Positions 1-9,165 of a stretch of DNA of 64,000 bases are shown piece by piece. A model generated the notes under the pieces. That model had not been told where the DNA came from. It was given only the letters and a program-made list of their open reading frames with translations, and ran no database searches. Source of the stretch: Moniliophthora roreri (taxonomy: Eukaryota; Basidiomycota; Agaricomycetes; Agaricales; Marasmiaceae). Made by a program: the position numbers and the translations under genes. Where the stretch lies: NCBI GenBank assembly GCA_001466705.2, contig LATX02000196.1, positions 1 through 64,000 on the forward strand, written 5' to 3'. Numbering within the stretch: the first letter of the stretch is position 1; every line of letters starts with the position of its first letter.

Positions 1-466
1 CTATACTCTCTGCTCTAACCTCTCCTCGTCCCTTCAATACCCCACATTGCTTGCCGGCTTCGAAAGCGGCATCCCAAATCACCCGAAACATTGCCTCCTG
101 GTCCGTTGCTTGCGAAAAATCTGTAAATGCTTTGGCGTATATGCCACGTGGGTCGATAATGCTAGTGCTGATGAGAACGGAGAACATGGGATGTACCTCC
201 GAAGGCTCCGGCTTGGTGACTGGAGGTGGTGGTGGAGCTGCAGTGACTGTGTTGACCGAAACTGGGGAAGACGTGATGTCCCTGCATTTGACCGTAGAAG
301 CATCCCCTTTAAGACCGTCGATCCAATATGCTCTAAAGGCCTCCCTGGTCGCGGCCCATTCGTTGCCTACATCACCAAGCCTGTCCCACCATAACCTGCA
401 CTCTCCTTCTACCAGATTCCCGAACTTCTTCAGCTTGTACGAGCTTGTCTTCTTCTTGAATCGATC
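1..466 (-). mobile_element. gag-like retroelement fragment, truncated
   Basis: Read on the minus strand, this segment matches positions about 2945-3411 nearly base for base with scattered substitutions, so it is a second copy of the middle and N-proximal part of the gag-like gene described there. It is cut on the left by the window edge and on the right by a single N at 466, after which the similarity stops abruptly. No pol domain is visible. The N may be an assembly join rather than a biological boundary. Confidence 0.7.
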
Positions 467-509
467 NGAACCAGCGATAAGTAGTCTGATGCTATAGCCG
501 ATGGAGAGG

Positions 510-667
510 GCCGAGTGGTCTGGCTATCGCAATGCCGAAGACGATGCTGCTGGTTCTGATGATGGCTAACTACGTACACGGAAATGTAGACTACGCGCCG
601 GAAGCTCATGCCAAACACTGCCAAACAGGCCTGGAACCTCTGCTCCATGCCCCAATCCCCCTACTAC
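510..667 (+). repeat. Repeat R, copy 1 of 3
   Basis: A stretch starting ATGGAGAGGGCCGAGTGG recurs at 510-667, 2158-2288 and 3591-3758 in the same orientation with only a few substitutions. Copies 1 and 3 share a further ~35 bp after the point where copy 2 meets an N. It could be part of the retroelement's untranslated or terminal region or of a different element; no clear long terminal repeat structure can be assigned. Confidence 0.7.
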
Positions 668-699
668 ATGTGCCCCCACCAAAAAATGCGCAGCATCCT

Positions 700-990
700 C
701 ATTGTGCTCTCACCCATCCTAGATCACCCAGAATCCTCTCTAGCTGAGTCAAACAAGGATCTCCATCCCAGTCCAATGGTGGTAAGGAACCTGGGATGAC
801 TGATGAAAAGTGTGGTGGGCATGAGTGAGAGAATGTGTGAACAGGCTTTCCAGGACCAATACCATGAGGATGCCTATGAGATATGAGTGGATGAGTGGTG
901 TATGTGTGAAGTGGAGCAGCTGAATGTCAGTGAAGAGTGTGCTTATCTGACCAGACTGAATGTGCAGTGTGACATTGAACATCAGCAAAT
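700..990 (-). mobile_element. Diverged relic of gag-like 3' region
   Basis: The sequence around 712-990 aligns loosely with 2335-2570, the part encoding the gag-like C-terminus; both contain ATCCCAGTCCAATGG followed by similarly spaced blocks. It has many more changes than the 1-466 copy and no open frame, so it looks like an older relative. Substitutions are frequent but I cannot test for a mutation bias. Confidence 0.45.
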
Positions 991-999
991 TGAACACCT

Positions 1000-1287
1000 A
1001 ATGATCATGGCAGAAAATGACTGAAATAGGTGATCATGGGCAAAATACATTATTACCCATTTTGGCCTTGATAATGGCAGAAAACAGACCCCACCTAGTG
1101 ATCTTGGGAGATCATGGGCAGAATGGGTGATTATGCATTTTGCCCATGATCACCCATTTTCATAAGAGTCAGCTGGACAGAGAAAATGTATACTGCCACC
1201 TACCAGAATCAAACCAGTGACACCAGTGTTGCTTTGTAAGCCAATGTAGGAGCTCAGGCTGCAACATAACCACTGTGCCAACATGCC
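1000..1287 (-). mobile_element. tRNA-derived SINE candidate
   Basis: On the minus strand, a perfect RNA polymerase III A-box-like sequence TGGCACAGTGG (1270-1280) is followed 54 nt later by a B-box-like GGTTTGATTCT (1205-1215). The B box sits in a T-arm-like hairpin whose five-base stem ACTGG/CTGGT pairs with two wobbles. The acceptor stem is not well paired and no sensible cloverleaf closes, as expected for a SINE head rather than a tRNA gene. The downstream body (about 1000-1190) repeats GATCATGGGCA and its reverse complement. No poly(A) tail or target-site duplication was found, so the ends are approximate. Confidence 0.5.
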
Positions 1288-2157
1288 ATATAACATTCTA
1301 GTGTACACAGTACAATATATCCTCTTGTCTCTGCAGCTAATTCAGGGAAAACCTGCATCCCCCCAGCCTTGGCTAGTGTTTTTATCAGTCAGGACATTAA
1401 CCAATAAGTCCTCTCTACCATATAGACCCCTCTCTCTGTGTTTTAGAAGGCAGAAAAAAATTGAGTCTTATGAGACCTGCTGTATTTCGTTAGTAGTTTC
1501 GATTGCGTGAAAGTCGCCGCGAGCGTACCGAAAGCCGATCCTACTAGTAAAAACTCAGATTAATCCATCCTTGACGTGTGTCGTGATATGGGGCCGGGAA
1601 ATTGGTGACGTGGCAGGGAAAAGGGGAGATGGTAGTGATTGGAAAGAAGGAGGCAGGGATGGTGGTTGAGAAGAGAGAGGCGGAGATGGTGGTGGTTGAG
1701 AAGAAAGAGAGGAGCACGGGAAAGTTTAGGCAGGCCCGAGAAATTGAACAGCGCACGTTCCACAGAATGACTTTGTTGATTTTTTCTCGCTAAATCCCAC
1801 ATCAAATTTAGGGTAGGTGCGTGTCCAAGTTATGTATGGTAGAGAGAAAAACATTTCAAAGTTTTGTTGCCAGGGCATCGAATGGGCATCGGATAACATC
1901 GCATTTGCCGCGTTTCATCAGATGTCATTGGATGGCATTGAATAACATCGACGCACATCTCGTTGGGCATGAACTGTCGACTTAGCATCAAACAATTCCT
2001 CCCCTTGGTCGGATGTATTCTCGTCCCTATCTCGTGATACCTGGAACGACTCCTACATGTGTCATTGCTCTCGCGAGCTTTCATTGCCACTGGTCCAAGC
2101 TACACTTCCAATTGTATCTAATCCAAGCATACTCGTCCTTCCCAAGTTCGCATGGGC
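1288..2157. other. No gene seen; purine-rich and short decayed repeats
   Basis: No convincing coding region is visible. Around 1626-1715 a purine-rich motif built on GATGGTGGTTGAGAAG occurs twice imperfectly. Around 1876-1955 a GGCATCGAATG-type unit recurs in tandem with decay. These look like small degenerate direct repeats in transposon debris. Confidence 0.5.
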
Positions 2158-2288
2158 GGTGGAGAGGGCCGAGTGGTCTGGCTATCGCGATGCTGAAGAC
2201 AATGCTGCTGGTTCTGATGATGGCTAACTTCGTACACGGAAATGTAGACTACGCGCCGGAAGCTCATGCCAAACACTGCTAAACAGGT
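2158..2288 (+). repeat. Repeat R, copy 2 of 3 (ends at an N)
   Basis: Second copy of the repeat seen at 510-667 and 3591-3758. It matches to AAACAGGT and then meets a single N at 2289, after which the sequence runs into the 3' side of the gag-like gene. The break coincides exactly with the ambiguous base. Confidence 0.7.
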
Positions 2289-2325
2289 NAAGAAATGAAG
2301 CTATGTAAAAAGAAAAGGAGAAAAA

Positions 2326-3468
2326 CTAATGTCTGACCCAACCAAGATCTCCCAAGATCCTACCCAGCTGAACCAAACGGGGATCCCTATCCCAGTCCAA
2401 TGGCGGAAGTGAGCCGCTCGAAGACCTGTAAGGTTGGGAGATGGTCTGTACTGGTTTCCCAGGTCCGATACCGGAAGGGTGACGACGGATAATAAGTGGT
2501 GTCGAGTGATTAAGTTTCAGATGGCGTGTAGAACGTATATTAGTCGGTTTGATAGTGTGACGTGGAAAGTGATGTTTGTCGAGACGAGACGAACGTGTAG
2601 CGTGTCGCTGAAGTGAGCTGAATGGTTGTCGTGATGCTGACTTGGAACGTAAAACTGTGAGATCGCGTGTCGGAGATGATGATGGTGGTATGAGCGTTGT
2701 AGCGGGTATCGTGTCAGCGTCATCTGCCCAGTTCAGAGGTGATAGCACGGTGGCTGGCTCAGCAGATGGCTCAGAGGAAATTGGAGGAATATGGTGGTCA
2801 GGTTCAGGTTCGTGTTCGTGTTCGGGTTCGGGAGTGAGGCCAGTTGTGTCAATGGAAACGGAAGTGGTGGTTCGTGCCTCCTGCAGTTCCTTCTCTCTTT
2901 CTGCTGCCTGCTTCGCGATTGCCAATCCCAGCTGCCTTCCTTCCTCTATACTCTCTGCTCTAACCTCTCCTCGTCCCTTCAATACCCCACATTGCTTGCC
3001 AGCTTCGAAAGCAGCATCCCAAATCACCCGAAACATCGCCTCCTGGTCCGTTGCTCGTGAAAACTCTGCGAATGCTTTGGCGTATATGCCACGTGGGTCA
3101 ATAATGCTAGTGCTGACGAGAACGGAGAACATGGGATGTGCCTCCGAAGGCTCTGGTTTGGTAACAGGGGGTGGTGTTGGGGCTGCAGTGACTGTGTTGA
3201 CTGAAACTGGGGAAGATGATGTGATGTCCCTGCATTTGACCGTAAGAGCGTCTCCTTGAAGACCGTCGATCCAATATGCCTTGAAAGCCTCCCTGGTCGC
3301 AGCCCATTCGTTGCCTGCATCACCAAGCCTATCCCACCATAGCCTGCACTCTCCTTCCACCAGATTCCCAAACTTCTTCAGCTTGTACGAACTTGTCTTC
3401 TTCTTGAATCGCTCATCGAAGCGCTTGAGCCACGCGGACGCGTCGTCTATTCCATTAAATGGGTCCAT
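2326..3468 (-). CDS. gag-like retroelement protein
   Basis: A 380-residue open frame. The N-terminus (MDPFNGIDDASAWLKRF, then a segment with WWDRLGDAGNEW near residues 44-55) resembles the capsid-like start of Ty3-type gag proteins of mushrooms: an acidic start, a short helix and a tryptophan-rich block. The middle is Ser/Pro/Glu-rich and low complexity, and the C-terminus has LDWDRDPRL. No zinc knuckle, protease, reverse transcriptase or integrase lies within 3 kb on either side, so this is a gag-only or non-autonomous element, or one whose pol part was lost. A partial copy lies at 1-466. The gag assignment rests on the N-terminal pattern only. Confidence 0.55.
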   Translation of the reverse strand: MDPFNGIDDASAWLKRFDERFKKKTSSYKLKKFGNLVEGECRLWWDRLGDAGNEWAATREAFKAYWIDGLQGDALTVKCRDITSSSPVSVNTVTAAPTPPPVTKPEPSEAHPMFSVLVSTSIIDPRGIYAKAFAEFSRATDQEAMFRVIWDAAFEAGKQCGVLKGRGEVRAESIEEGRQLGLAIAKQAAEREKELQEARTTTSVSIDTTGLTPEPEHEHEPEPDHHIPPISSEPSAEPATVLSPLNWADDADTIPATTLIPPSSSPTRDLTVLRSKSASRQPFSSLQRHATRSSRLDKHHFPRHTIKPTNIRSTRHLKLNHSTPLIIRRHPSGIGPGKPVQTISQPYRSSSGSLPPLDWDRDPRLVQLGRILGDLGWVRH

Positions 3469-3590
3469 GTTGATGATCAGTGGTCAGCTGCCCAATGACA
3501 GCGAAGATGTCGAGACGTGAGAAAAAGCAGTGCTGGGCCAGAGAAGCAAGCCGAAAGAAGAGTGCGTTGAATCACACTCTCATCACCACA

Positions 3591-3758
3591 ATGGAGAGGG
3601 CCGAGTGGTCTGGCTATCGCGATGCCGAAGACAATGCTGCTGGTTCTGATGATGGCTAACTTCGTACACGGAAATGTAGACTACGCGCCGGAAGCTCATG
3701 CCAAACACTGCTAAACAGGTCTGGAACCTCCGCTCCGTGCCCCGGTCCCCCTACTACA
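3591..3758 (+). repeat. Repeat R, copy 3 of 3
   Basis: Third copy, sharing CTGGAACCTC and CCCCCTACTAC at its right end with copy 1. It starts 122 bp upstream of the gag-like start codon on the opposite strand and runs into an unrecognised open stretch at 3759-4081. Confidence 0.7.
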
Positions 3759-4440
3759 GCGGCTATGGTCAAAGCGCACACTTTGAGATTAAAAGCCGAG
3801 TTGCCGCCGACTCGCTCTATCATCACAAACATTGCCCTTGTATCATGCCCAATCACCCTTCTTACCCTCTGATCGACACTAAACACTTCACACCCGCGGA
3901 GAGAAGTGCTGTCAGAGACGAGCTCAAGCAGCGCCTCACCCAAAAACTATGCATATACTCCGACCTCTATCGTTACGAAGATCTTCCTAACGGCGCTGGA
4001 CATCGCTGGAGTCTCGTTGAAGTCGACGATGGAACTGAAAGGTGGAGTTATGCTGGTCGTAAATATCGCATGGTGCGTCTCCTCCATATCTGTTACTAGT
4101 CAAGCATACTCAATAGCTTCGCTAGTGCTTTGACATCCAGCACCGGGCCCTTAATATGGACTGTATACGAGGGCGCTTCGTTACCCGACCTTTTCGTCGT
4201 GATCTCTTCAACACGCTGGGCCTTAATGGCATGAGGTTGCTGTACGACGCTCTTGGCGAACCCTGGTCCCCTCGCCCTCTTCGTTTTTGTGAAGAACACA
4301 TTGGATTTCCATGAATTGGGAGATGGAAGCAGAACTGAAAGCTGGCTATGGCAAGCTGGTGACCTGGCCTCATTATCTGAAGCTGAGTGTTCAGACTTTG
4401 CTGTTGATCGTAAGTTCCAAATGCGTGTGCTTTCATAGGT
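3759..4440. other. Unrecognised coding-like fragments
   Basis: On the plus strand 3845-4075 reads as a plausible charged peptide (contains FTPAERSAVRDELKQRL and WSYAGRKYRM) that ends at a possible donor GTGCGTCT. On the minus strand 4096-4300 reads as a lysine-rich C-terminus ending LAKLLSMLD. I recognise neither. Given the neighbours, both may be transposon pieces. Confidence 0.25.
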
Positions 4441-4458
4441 CAGCACTGATAGGTCAGT

Positions 4459-4881
4459 TTGGAACCAGGTAATCGAGTGCAATGGTTCAGAGCTCGAGCT
4501 GATATGGAACGTTGGCAGGAAGAAGTGGAAATACTCAGCGAAGAATTTCGGCGGGCAATTCGTGGACTCAGAAAGATGGGCGGTGTGTGGCGTCAGTTGG
4601 CAATCACATCGTCCGAGCTTGGCCCGGGTTTTGTGGCATTTGCAAGGCGCCAAGCACACAACTACGAAGAGCGAGTTTTGAGGACAGAGGAACGATTCAT
4701 ACGAGCTGGTGGGACTTGGCCGGGGGATGGAGTGACACTGGCTAACCATGTCAAGAGTGAACGGCCGAGTCGGAAGCTTGATTGGGCAGCATGGATGGCG
4801 GAGGCGCAGCTGGATGAGGACGAGCAAGGGGCAGTGACGGATGCAGCAGGTGTGGCAAACGACGACGACGACGACGTCTGA
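4459..4881 (+). CDS. KDZ-transposon-associated ORF (fragment)
   Basis: A 140-residue frame with the pattern VQWFRARADMERWQEEVEIL, then EEFRR and later FVAFARRQAHNYEERV, ending in an acidic tail with five Asp. From memory, this order (W-x-R-x-R-x-x-M-x-R-W-x-E-E-V, then EEmRR, then AYAhrQA) is typical of proteins or C-terminal regions lying next to KDZ (Kyakuja/Dileera/Zisupton, CxC2-like) transposases in Agaricomycetes. No transposase domain is seen beside it, so this is probably a left-over 3' exon. The frame starts after a probable splice acceptor, so the first Met may not be the true start. Confidence 0.5.
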   Translation: MEPGNRVQWFRARADMERWQEEVEILSEEFRRAIRGLRKMGGVWRQLAITSSELGPGFVAFARRQAHNYEERVLRTEERFIRAGGTWPGDGVTLANHVKSERPSRKLDWAAWMAEAQLDEDEQGAVTDAAGVANDDDDDV

Positions 4882-4937
4882 TTAGACATTGATGACTCAG
4901 TGATAATCTCACTTGTATCTGGCTGACCGATCTCAGG

Positions 4938-5338
4938 AATGGTTTAAATCAGAAAATAGGTTGAAATTTTTCAGCGGGATGTCATTTAACCAACCCACAA
5001 CCTAGAATACAGTTCAAACCATTGTCATTGGTTTGAACCTCACTCAACTGCAGTGCTGAGGTTCAATTACAAGATTCAAAAGGTTTAAACAATTGGACCG
5101 AGCATGGACTTTATTGTACCGTATTGTACCGATGTTTTTGGGTTTAAACCTATTCACGCTTTGATGTATACCTTTATGGTTACCTTACGGTTTAAACCTT
5201 TTTGCTTGGGTGAGGTAGTAACGTGTATTGTGATCGGTGTATTGTACAAGGTGCATCCTTTGTTTATTGTTTTATGGTTTGAACTCGTCTCCGCTTGGAC
5301 CGCTATCGGACGATGCAATTGTTCGAACTGAAACCATT
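4938..5338. mobile_element. MITE-like element rich in GGTTTAAACC palindromes
   Basis: The segment starts AATGGTTT and ends AAACCATT (8-bp inverted ends), flanked on both sides by AGG (4935-4937 and 5339-5341), a possible 3-bp target duplication. Inside are repeated palindromes or half-sites of GGTTTAAACC / GGTTTGAACC at about 4941, 5011, 5030, 5082, 5141, 5189 and 5277. There is no coding region. Repeated subterminal motifs of this kind can be transposase binding sites. The short ends and the 3-bp duplication could be chance. Confidence 0.45.
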
Positions 5339-5341
5339 AGG

Positions 5342-6943
5342 TCCCCGCTTCCGTCGCTTCGTGGCCTGTCCAATATCGGGCTCAAGAGCCTAGAGGTAAT
5401 ATTAGCTTATTGATGGAATTTACCGAGGCCTAGAATCAGATTCCTTGGAGACGAGGGCAGTACTGTATCGCGAAGCACGTATAGCAGAGAGAATCAGGAC
5501 GAGATAATTTTTCGAATGTTGAACAGATTTTGATTTGGATCCAGTCGACTGAATGATGAGTAACTGACGCGGCTTGCTTCTGACTATCACCATTCTCACA
5601 CCCTTGCCATTACATCGTAATCTGGGGTGCTAGAAACTTTTTGTCGACGTGCACGACTATGGGCCTCGAGAAATCCAAACCCAGGACGCTTAAAGTTACA
5701 AACGGAATCCATCACCATAGTGTACGTTTCTCTTTACCTCCCTGTCTGGTCTCTTCTCGCTCATTTCTGTCGATAAAGCGACGAAGATGTTTCATATGAT
5801 ATCCACCTCATGTGGATGTCTATCAATCCGGGAGGTTGACAGGAACGAGGGCATGATAGGGCGTGGGGATGAAAGAGGAAGATGGAAACTGGAGGTGACG
5901 ATCATCAGTGCGTTTTTTTTTTGAGTTTATATATTCGGTTTTTACTGACGCATGGAGCAGGCTATGTGTATTTTTCGGCATCATAGCCCCTTGGAGAGCG
6001 TAAAAAGGGACGAAGTGTTCTATGGTACATCCGCACGAGCTGCGATGACCTGTAACACTTTCCTCCCGAATTGTAGACATTACACTATTCGCGTTCGGCC
6101 TTTCTAGTTCAGTGGGCGTTAGGCATCGGTAATCTGTGCGTTTTCTTCCATCTAAGCCGGCAAACACTGAAGCAAGCTATTCATTAGATTGACAACATAT
6201 CACTGTTTTGATCTTCCAACGAAGTGGAATATCGGGTGGACCTTTACCTGAACACCTCATGGCGAACTGTTAACAAAACGGTCTGGTCTTAGATCCCCTT
6301 CAACGGGGCGTCACAGGCTACACCGCAACTTTGGTGCTCCATCACGAACCTGGCACGACGACGCCTGATCTATCATGATAGAAAGACATTCGGCTTTGGA
6401 AAGGAGGTTGAAGTATTGGTATGTACCACGCTTTTGCTTGGTTTCATGTTTTCTGATGCTCGAAGCAGGTTGTGTGGACCGGAAAACACGTCTACCCATG
6501 AGAAGAAGCTCAACTCACGCTGGGCAACAATTAAGAGCATCTAGAATTGGTGAGTGTCCAGCTATCATACTTGGTCATGATATCTGAATGACTCGCAGAC
6601 TGCGTCCGTCTATGATATCAACTACGAAAGAGGCATCCGATTTTGGAACCTCACCAACATATCTTTCAAGCTCCAGGCTCCAAGCTCGTTTGTGAAGACA
6701 GGTGGCGTAGATGTGTTGATGGTAGGCAGACGTTAGTTATTTGGAATGCAATCTGATGGGTGGAGAGGCGTAGCGCTCGGAGCTTTGTTGGAGTGGAGAA
6801 AATTTATTGAGATCGACAGATTACATTGTCGTACATTTTGGGCCAACAACAGACCAAGCTTATTATATAGAATGAGTGGAGTCACAAGACCGCGACACTG
6901 TTGTCAGAACCTTTTCCCAGAGACTTGTTCCTCTACACCCACG
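5342..6943. other. No gene recognised
   Basis: 1.6 kb with only short unrelated open frames on both strands. I saw no conserved motif, RNA gene or repeat except a T9 run near 5917. Confidence 0.5.
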
Positions 6944-7811
6944 ATGTCTTTCGTTAGCCTTCCTCCAGAGCTCCTCCACAAAATTCTCCGAAGCATTCGC
7001 TCGTGCAGAGATAGAATATCCTTTATTTCGACTTGTCGTACATTTTACAAGGCCTATTATCTGGATGTTATGGCTGAGATAATCCGTCGCGTCGCAGGCA
7101 AAGGGGTTTACGGGTTTCTCGAGCCAGTCAACCTAGGCGACCACCAGATCAGGGCCTTTCGACCAATCGTGTTTGGTAAAAAGGTGAAGAAAGTCAACGG
7201 GAAGCTCATAGTCAACATACACCGTCCTGCGTATTTACCCATCACCGATGACTGGAAGCCAGGACACGTTATTGTAGAGAGATCGAGGGTCTATGTGTAT
7301 AAGGCCTCGGATAAGGAATACATGGCATATGCGAGTTATCTTTCGGGCTTGTTACTGTATATAAACTTTATGTCTGACTGTTAACACGATGGACCAAAGC
7401 TCGACAAGGATCTAAAAGTAAAGCTAGACTGGGAGAAGCACTGCCGTGGAAACATTGTCAAAATGACTGGACAGCTCCTTCGCAAGCACAGCAAATGCCG
7501 CCTTTGCGATAACTCTCGGTCTATCTGTGGTGGATGTGTAGGTGCAAGGTCTGTTTTCAGTTTTCTACTTTTCCCGGCTACTACCAAAGGTCAATATGTT
7601 CATCTTACCAGCTGGGAAGAGCTTTTCTCAGGTTGCGGGTGCGTTACATCCATGTTTCTTAAGCAACCCTTTTGTGCTCACGGTACGATCTAGCTGGCCC
7701 ATGCCATGCCCTAGCTGCATGGGTTATAGTCTCGCTTTGGACTCGAAAGATATTGAATGTGATGACAAGGCGCTAGATGAACTTTGGAAGAAACTAGATA
7801 AGATCATTTAA
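6944..7811 (+). CDS. F-box-like protein with C-terminal Cys pairs
   Basis: The start MSFVSLPPELLHKILRSI followed by FISTCRTFYKAYYLDVM (residues 1-45) fits an F-box, which docks to Skp1 in SCF ubiquitin ligases. After a probable intron the frame resumes at 7400 and carries CRLC and CGGC, and the last exon (about 7692-7811) has PCPSC: paired cysteines that could bind zinc. The first intron is awkward. No GT donor gives the right phase, and the best fit is a GC-AG intron at 7331-7399 (donor GCGAGT, 69 nt); otherwise an in-frame TAA would end the protein near 7384. Further introns between 7534 and 7690 are not resolved. It could also be a decaying copy. The upstream in-frame ATG at 6746 is less likely because the F-box sits directly behind 6944. 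Confidence 0.6.
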
Positions 7812-8039
7812 GTTGTGGCTCATGATAATCTTGATTGCCTAGAAGGTTTTGTTTGTGTTCAGGGAGTAGCTGACGTGCATCGTTGCACATTTGTACCATA
7901 TATTATCCATAAACGAAATTAATGAACGACTCGATATCTATGTACGACTGTCTAGAGATATCATATAAATAGCGAGAAAGAAAGAAAGAAGTCAAATAAA
8001 ATAAATTTGTCCACAGACCCGTAGAGATTAGCCGAACCC

Positions 8040-9065
8040 TTAAAGGATGCTGCCATCGTTAAGGGGATCTTCAGGTGCACCCTGAGCAAGGGTCAACCAG
8101 GGGCACTGATCAGCTTCCGGCGTCCAACCCGAGTTTTCAGCAATCTCATCCATCAGCTTGCCATCCGTGCGTCTATCAGACTGAATCTTGTTAACCCTCC
8201 AACCTTCTTCTAACGGCAACCTCTCCTCTCGGAAGAAGATATCCACAAACTTTTTCGGCGCCATGCCCGTCTCTGGGTCACCCATGACGGTCAAATACAA
8301 CGCCGACTCTCGAGTCCTGACCTGGAATTCCTTGATCGTGTTACGGAAGGTGGGGTTGGTTGCTCTGGATTGTTCCATGCGGGCCTTTTGGACGAGACCA
8401 GCGGATGTCGTGTTGTAATAGTCAACATCGGGGTTAGAGTTGGCGAGGGTGGTATAGATTTCCTCGTTGAACACGACATTATTTCCCAAATCCCGGTCTT
8501 GGCGGGAGACAGACGCGTCGTGTTCAATGTTTCCGTGGCTGAATAAACATACATGTAAGTCAATCGGCTCCGTTGTAAATGAATGTTTTTAAGACTTACA
8601 GTGCGATGTCAGCCAAGGAGAATTGGTCGTCGAGGTCGGATGCTAGCAGACCTGCTTTCGCAGCCAGTAGCAAGAGATCGCGGTGAACATTGAAGCCCTC
8701 TGCAACACGAATGGGTCATTGAAAGTGAAAGGAACAAAGTGGATGTACTTGCCTAGTCCAGCTTTCAAAACGGCCGGAACGGTGATGTTTCTGCCACTGC
8801 GTGGAAGAAATCCGTGATTGGCAAGTCTGGGAACGTCTACATTAATGAATACTCTTGATCGAGGATAAATATATACGTACGCGTTGAGGCCAGGGCAAGG
8901 ACTGCGAACATCTGTCTCCGAAGGAGGTTGGAACTGGTGTTGACCCCAGTCGATACGGTCGTGAGGTTCAACATCGGAATTGCGAGTATGAATCGTGCCA
9001 GCACTGATGGACGCGACAAAGGTCAATGCGACAGCGAGGGACGCGAATGGCAATTGAAGCTTCAT
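8040..9065 (-). CDS. Short-type heme-thiolate peroxygenase (UPO / chloroperoxidase family)
   Basis: Secreted enzyme using H2O2 to oxygenate small organic molecules through a cysteine-ligated heme. Four exons join cleanly: 8881-9065, 8753-8826, 8600-8699 and 8040-8538, giving 285 residues. Residues 1-22 form a signal peptide. SPCPGLNALANHG at 55-67 holds the heme-ligand Cys57 in the PCP motif. EHDASVSR at 125-132 is the conserved acidic distal motif, in the EHD form typical of short (group I) peroxygenases rather than the EGD form of long ones. Introns 1 and 3 are GT-AG (54 and 61 nt); intron 2 (8700-8752, 53 nt) begins with GC in the context AG|GCAAGT. All key residues are present, so the gene looks functional. 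The substrate cannot be told. Confidence 0.9.
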
Positions 9066-9147
9066 CTCTGACTGTGGGTGCTGCTTGAGAACGAAGTCTG
9101 AAAAGTATTGAATTTGTTGTTGTCGTCGTCGAACACGATGCCAGGTG

Positions 9148-9155
9148 TTTATATA
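9148..9155 (-). promoter_or_regulatory. TATA box of the peroxygenase gene
   Basis: TATATAAA on the minus strand lies about 83 bp upstream of the peroxygenase start codon, a normal distance for a core promoter with a short 5' leader. Confidence 0.5.
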
Positions 9156-9165
9156 CCCATACCCT

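Noticed and set aside
4096..4827. A 243-residue minus-strand open frame opposite the KDZ-associated ORF.
   Set aside because: Over 4459-4827 the plus strand carries the recognisable pattern, so most of this frame is its shadow; only the last ~60 residues might be independent.
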